The notes under the pieces: generated by a model
Seen by the model: the letters and a program-made list of their open reading frames with translations, nothing else
The model's database searches: none
Told to the model about the DNA's origin: nothing
Source: Candidatus Thorarchaeota archaeon
GTDB taxonomy: Archaea; Asgardarchaeota; Thorarchaeia; Thorarchaeales; Thorarchaeaceae
DNA: 36,478 bases
NCBI GenBank assembly: GCA_016839445.1
Contig: JAEOUG010000096.1
Span: forward strand, 1-36,478
Direction of reading: 5' to 3'
Shown here: piece after piece, positions 33,521 to 36,478 of the stretch
Position numbering within the stretch: position 1 is the first letter of the stretch
How the letters are laid out: each line of letters begins with the position of its first letter
Translations under genes and position numbers: made by a program

Positions 33521-34291
33521 ATGGCTTCAGATGCTGCAAAGTCTGAATCTGACTCCGCCGGTAAGGCTGAAGATACGACTAAGACGACTGAAGAGCTTCA
33601 GTCGTTGAGGCTTATCCGAGACCGCCGCTCTATTAGGGAGTTTACTGGTGAGAGGATTCCTGACGAGCATATTGAGATGATATTGGAGGCGGCACGGCAT
33701 GCTCCCAGTCCGGAGAACATGCTGATGATCCGCTTCATCGTAATCCGCGATGACAAAGAGGCCAAGGAGTTCTTGGCTGACATCGCTCAAGAAATGGCCC
33801 AGACTGCATTCGGTGGTGCTCCATTCGAGCTCACTAGTGGGAGGAACTGGTTCATCAATGACCCCTACCGTGCCGCTGTCTACGCAAGGCTAAGGGACGG
33901 TGAGCTGTTTCGCTATCCAGAGAAGAGCGATGCTGTGATCATCGTCTGTGCCAGCGAGGCATGGCATGATGCAGGCTATCTCTATCCAAACGAGTTGTTT
34001 GGGTCAGTTGTAGCCGGAATGGCAGTGCAGAACATGTGGCTCACTGCAACCGAGCTTGGCTACGGTTGTGGATATGAGGCCCTCATCTGCTCTGATCCTC
34101 GTCATGCAGAGCTTGTGAGAGACAAGCTTGGAATTCCACCAATCTGGACTCCGCTTACAGCATTCTGCATAGGTAAGAGAATATCTCCGAGAGCTCTTGG
34201 TCCCAGCAGAGCTCCCCTCGAAGGACTCATGTACGAGGAGCGGTGGGGCTATCCGTACAAGCGGTTGGCTTTCAGGAAGGAGGAGAAGTAG
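33521..34291 (+). CDS. Nitroreductase family flavoprotein
   Basis: An FMN-dependent oxidoreductase of the nitroreductase fold. The N-terminal SLRLIRDRRSIREFTGERIP and the AARHAPSPENM segment are typical FMN phosphate contacts, and LTATELGYGCGYEALICSD the C-terminal FMN contact. The first 25 residues are a low-complexity acidic tail. The natural substrate is not readable; in this context it may act on acyl-CoA or quinone-like compounds. It is the first gene of an operon with tight spacing: the next ATG is 1 base after its stop. Confidence 0.9.
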   Translation: MASDAAKSESDSAGKAEDTTKTTEELQSLRLIRDRRSIREFTGERIPDEHIEMILEAARHAPSPENMLMIRFIVIRDDKEAKEFLADIAQEMAQTAFGGAPFELTSGRNWFINDPYRAAVYARLRDGELFRYPEKSDAVIIVCASEAWHDAGYLYPNELFGSVVAGMAVQNMWLTATELGYGCGYEALICSDPRHAELVRDKLGIPPIWTPLTAFCIGKRISPRALGPSRAPLEGLMYEERWGYPYKRLAFRKEEK

Positions 34292-34292
34292 G

Positions 34293-34820
34293 ATGGACGT
34301 GAATTTCGAAGGAAAAACCCTCGACAACATGAAGGAGATGGCTGAAGAGGCCGGTCTCACTCTTGAAGGCTTCATTGAAGTTGTCATGGAGCAGTTCTGT
34401 GACAACAAGGGTGGACGTGTCTACACTGGGAGATGGTCCAGCGGCGAAGTCGATGGGGAGAAGGGATTCCGCTATGTCCCACAGTGGCCGTTCAGACCTG
34501 GGTTCAAAGAAGCTACCGGCGACCTAGTGAAGAAGTGGAAGTCTGGTGGCAAGAAGTTCAGGCCCCATCCGACTGGTGCATGGCCTTTCTATCCACGTCT
34601 TGAGGATGGGGACATCCAGCACGAGTACTGGAACACCAAGAAGATGATCCATCAGTCCTTCATCAACGACCGCAAGGGCAGAATCGTTGTCCTCATGGAG
34701 GGCGACCGATATGATGAGTTCATTCACACGATAAAGGAGAGAAAGGGGAACTTCTGGAGCGTGACAATCGACGACGTCATGCAGGAAGCCATCAGTGATT
34801 GGATTGCGAAGGAGGAGTAA
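34293..34820 (+). CDS. Conserved-operon protein of unknown function
   Basis: A 175-residue soluble protein rich in Trp, Tyr and Phe (YVPQWPFRPGFKE; PTGAWPFYPRLEDG). It has an N-terminal amphipathic helix and a C-terminal strand-helix (KGRIVVLMEGDRYDEFIHTI). The ORF track begins at 34197, inside the nitroreductase gene. The ATG at 34293, with AGGAGG about 8 bases upstream, is the natural start. It is locked between nitroreductase and SCP2 genes, so a role in acyl-CoA or lipid metabolism is likely but not shown. Confidence 0.7.
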   Translation: MDVNFEGKTLDNMKEMAEEAGLTLEGFIEVVMEQFCDNKGGRVYTGRWSSGEVDGEKGFRYVPQWPFRPGFKEATGDLVKKWKSGGKKFRPHPTGAWPFYPRLEDGDIQHEYWNTKKMIHQSFINDRKGRIVVLMEGDRYDEFIHTIKERKGNFWSVTIDDVMQEAISDWIAKEE

Positions 34821-34822
34821 GA

Positions 34823-35191
34823 ATGTCACAACTGCAAGAATTCTTCCAGTTCTTAATCGCCAAGGTGCGAGAGAAGGACGACCTACAGAAGCAAGTGGCT
34901 GACTGGATTGGCCCGTACCACGGCAAGATACTCCAAGTTTCAACTCCAGAGCATGGGCACCAATACATCGTGGTCACCAAGCATGCGCCCTTCATGGAGC
35001 TCAAGAATGGAATCTATCCAAGTCCCGATGTGATCTACAAGGCGAATGCAGAGACCCTATTGGGAATCTTCACTGGAGAGGTGAAATTCAAGGACACCAT
35101 GAAGGATGGCAGCCTCGATGTAATTGGCAACGCTCACGAGAGTGATGCCTTGGCCAACCTGATCCTTGCGGCCATGATGGGCGCTATGTAG
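34823..35191 (+). CDS. SCP2 sterol-binding domain protein
   Basis: A 122-residue stand-alone SCP2-like lipid-binding domain. The fold is suggested by GKILQVSTPEHGHQYIVV, DVIYKANAETLLGIFTGEV and the hydrophobic C-terminal helix ALANLILAAMMGAM. SCP2 domains carry fatty acyl-CoAs or lipids in a hydrophobic tunnel. The ATG at 34823 follows the previous stop by 2 bases with AGGAG upstream; the ORF-track start at 34799 lies inside the previous gene. Confidence 0.78.
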   Translation: MSQLQEFFQFLIAKVREKDDLQKQVADWIGPYHGKILQVSTPEHGHQYIVVTKHAPFMELKNGIYPSPDVIYKANAETLLGIFTGEVKFKDTMKDGSLDVIGNAHESDALANLILAAMMGAM

Positions 35192-35203
35192 GAGGCTCTA
35201 TCT

Positions 35204-36328
35204 ATGGATGTCAAACGGATTGCAGTCATAGGCTCTGGACTCATGGGTTCAGGAATCGCCTATGTGTCTGCATGGAACGGGTACGACGTCACCATTAACG
35301 ACATCAAGCAGGAGTATGTCGACAGCGGGATGGATCGAATCCGGAATGATGTGATGACTGGCATCGACAAGGGCAAGATGTCCATGACCGAGGCTGAGGG
35401 TCTTATTGGCCGCATGAAGGGCAATGTGGACCTAGAGGCAGCGGTGAAGGACGCAGACCTGGTCATCGAAGCCATCTTCGAGAACATGGACGTGAAGAAG
35501 GAGGTATTCGGCCGTATCGATGCCGCCGCCCCCTCTCACACAATCCTCGCGACAAACACGTCATCCCTGAGCATTGACGAGCTGGCCTCCTCGACCAAGA
35601 GGCCTGACAAGTTCATTGGCATGCACTACTTCTCCCCTGTCGCAGCAATGAAGCTGCTCGAGATCGTGGTGGGTGACAAGACGAGCTCTGAAACCATCGC
35701 CATTGCTGAAGCTGTGGGGGCCAAGCAGAACAAGACAACTGTTCGTGCGAAGAACAGCCCCGGCTTCATCGTAAACAGGATTCTGATGCCTGTTCTTCGT
35801 GAGTCCATTCTCCTGTACGAACAGGGAGTGGCAACGATGGAGGAGCTTGACACTGCTATGGTAGCAGGCGCCAAGTTCGCAGCTGGCCCATTCGCTCTTG
35901 GCGACTTCGTTGGCCTAGATGTGGCGTTCAATGCCATGAGCACTCTGTACCGGGAGCTCGGTGATTGCTTCAAACCGCCTGAAACTCTCAAGAAGCTTGT
36001 CGATGCGGGCCACTTGGGCAACAAGACCAAGAAGGGCTTCTACGACTACAGCGGTAAGGGACCTGCGCCCGAGCCCTACAAGGGTGTGGACAGGGACTGG
36101 TTGGTCACACGAGTTTCAATGCCTGTCATTCGTGAAGCAATGATCCTGGTTGATGATGGGATTGCGAACAAGGAAGACATTGACAAAGCAATGATTCTTG
36201 GCGCAAGCTTCCCGGAGGGACCTTTCGCCATGGCCCAGCGTGTTGGTATGGACAAGGTGAAGACCGAAATCACCAAGCTCCACGAAGAGCTAGGCGAGTG
36301 CTACAGCGTTCCGAAGATGCTCCAATAG
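35204..36328 (+). CDS. 3-hydroxyacyl-CoA dehydrogenase with two C-terminal domains
   Basis: The NAD-dependent step of fatty-acid beta-oxidation. The Rossmann motif is IAVIGSGLMGSGIAY, and the catalytic histidine lies in GMHYFSPVAAMKLLEIV. The first C-terminal helical domain is SPGFIVNRILMPVLRESI...KTKKGFYDY. A second copy follows (MPVIREAMILVDDGIANKEDIDKAM), so at 374 residues it is longer than the common 280-residue form and carries its own domain duplication. It starts 12 bases after the SCP2 gene with GGAGG at about 7 bases. A terminator hairpin follows the stop. Confidence 0.95.
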   Translation: MDVKRIAVIGSGLMGSGIAYVSAWNGYDVTINDIKQEYVDSGMDRIRNDVMTGIDKGKMSMTEAEGLIGRMKGNVDLEAAVKDADLVIEAIFENMDVKKEVFGRIDAAAPSHTILATNTSSLSIDELASSTKRPDKFIGMHYFSPVAAMKLLEIVVGDKTSSETIAIAEAVGAKQNKTTVRAKNSPGFIVNRILMPVLRESILLYEQGVATMEELDTAMVAGAKFAAGPFALGDFVGLDVAFNAMSTLYRELGDCFKPPETLKKLVDAGHLGNKTKKGFYDYSGKGPAPEPYKGVDRDWLVTRVSMPVIREAMILVDDGIANKEDIDKAMILGASFPEGPFAMAQRVGMDKVKTEITKLHEELGECYSVPKMLQ

Positions 36329-36337
36329 AGTACCCAA

Positions 36338-36374
36338 GAGGCAGGACTCTCGTCTTGCCTCCCTCACTTGTTTT
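36338..36374 (+). terminator. Hairpin plus T-tract terminator
   Basis: GAGGCAGGAC pairs with GTCTTGCCTC (one G-T pair) over a four-base loop, followed by CTTGTTTT. It lies 10 bases after the hydroxyacyl-CoA dehydrogenase stop. Confidence 0.65.
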
Positions 36375-36390
36375 CATTCGAGATGAACTC

Positions 36391-36398
36391 TTTATAAG
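36391..36398 (+). promoter_or_regulatory. TATA box of the gene at the right edge
   Basis: TTTATAAG lies about 50 bases before the ATG at 36444, which has GAGG about 10 bases upstream. Confidence 0.6.
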
Positions 36399-36443
36399 GT
36401 GGTCCTGTAACGGCAGCTCAAAGTCTCTTGAGGAATATGAACA

Positions 36444-36478
36444 ATGGCCGAATACGAGACAATGCTCTACAGCAAAGA
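36444..36478 (+). CDS. Partial start of a probable enoyl-CoA hydratase
   Basis: Only eleven full codons are visible, MAEYETMLYSK. The pattern ..YETxLY.K resembles the first strand of crotonase/enoyl-CoA hydratase-family proteins, and the gene follows a hydroxyacyl-CoA dehydrogenase, its usual partner. Both points are suggestive only; the product name is an inference. Confidence 0.5.
   Translation, partial: MAEYETMLYSK

Noticed and set aside
1-36478. CRISPR array, insertion sequence or prophage
   Set aside because: No regularly spaced direct repeats, transposase or phage structural gene was seen.

Overview
This looks like a stretch of archaeal chromosome, most likely from an Asgard archaeon of the Thorarchaeota type. 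That placement is an inference from gene content, not from a marker-gene tree. Clear archaeal signs are a proteasome alpha subunit, the archaeal D-aminoacyl-tRNA deacylase DtdA, a TrmB-type regulator, an ADP-forming acetate-CoA ligase with its P-loop/DRTGG partner, an MtrH-type methyltransferase, and TATA boxes (TTTAAA or TTTATA) about 25-30 bases ahead of likely transcript starts. Asgard flavour comes from a degenerate small-GTPase-like protein, an acidic protein with a polyproline run, a MIP18/CIAO2-like protein, an E1-like enzyme and several long coiled-coil proteins. Genes are dense, lie on both strands, and often meet tail to tail within 4 bases. I saw no tRNA, rRNA, CRISPR array or insertion sequence.

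Layout. 1-1.6 kb (minus): the start of a membrane protein cut by the window edge, and a beta-propeller/zinc-ribbon/winged-helix protein. 1.7-4.4 kb: a histone-deacetylase-family enzyme, then a convergent MtrH/corrinoid-protein methyl-transfer pair. 4.6-9 kb: a soluble PAS histidine kinase, a small unknown protein, a radical SAM activase, the proteasome alpha subunit and a RimK-type ATP-grasp ligase. 9-12.7 kb: a divergent, apparently duplicated beta-carbonic-anhydrase-like protein, a PD-(D/E)XK nuclease-like protein and small unknowns, one with a possible frameshift. 12.8-21 kb (plus): two coiled-coil proteins, DtdA, a Cys-containing unknown, and a 1.3-kresidue protein with a TrmB winged helix at one end, a TrmB PLD-like domain at the other and about 1,080 residues of helical coiled coil between. 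21-27.5 kb: RimI, a zinc-ribbon membrane protein, the MIP18 protein, the pseudo-GTPase and acidic polyproline pair, an E1-like enzyme, a DUF362 protein, an aminotransferase and a YkgJ-type Cys-cluster protein. 27.5-29.9 kb (minus): two tandem paralogues with seven conserved cysteines, preceded by a 46-residue ribbon-helix-helix regulator that the ORF track missed. 30-36.5 kb (plus): ADP-forming acetate-CoA ligase plus partner, then nitroreductase, unknown, SCP2, 3-hydroxyacyl-CoA dehydrogenase and the start of a probable enoyl-CoA hydratase.

How it fits together. The right end reads as acyl-CoA and fatty-acid oxidation feeding acetyl-CoA to energy-conserving acetate formation. The MtrH/corrinoid pair suggests one-carbon transfer in an organism that shows no other methanogenesis genes here. 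The most likely undescribed material is the coiled-coil/TrmB rod cluster, the pseudo-GTPase plus polyproline operon, the Cys-rich tandem paralogues with their small regulator, and the tandem carbonic-anhydrase-like protein. All are called from sequence reading alone.
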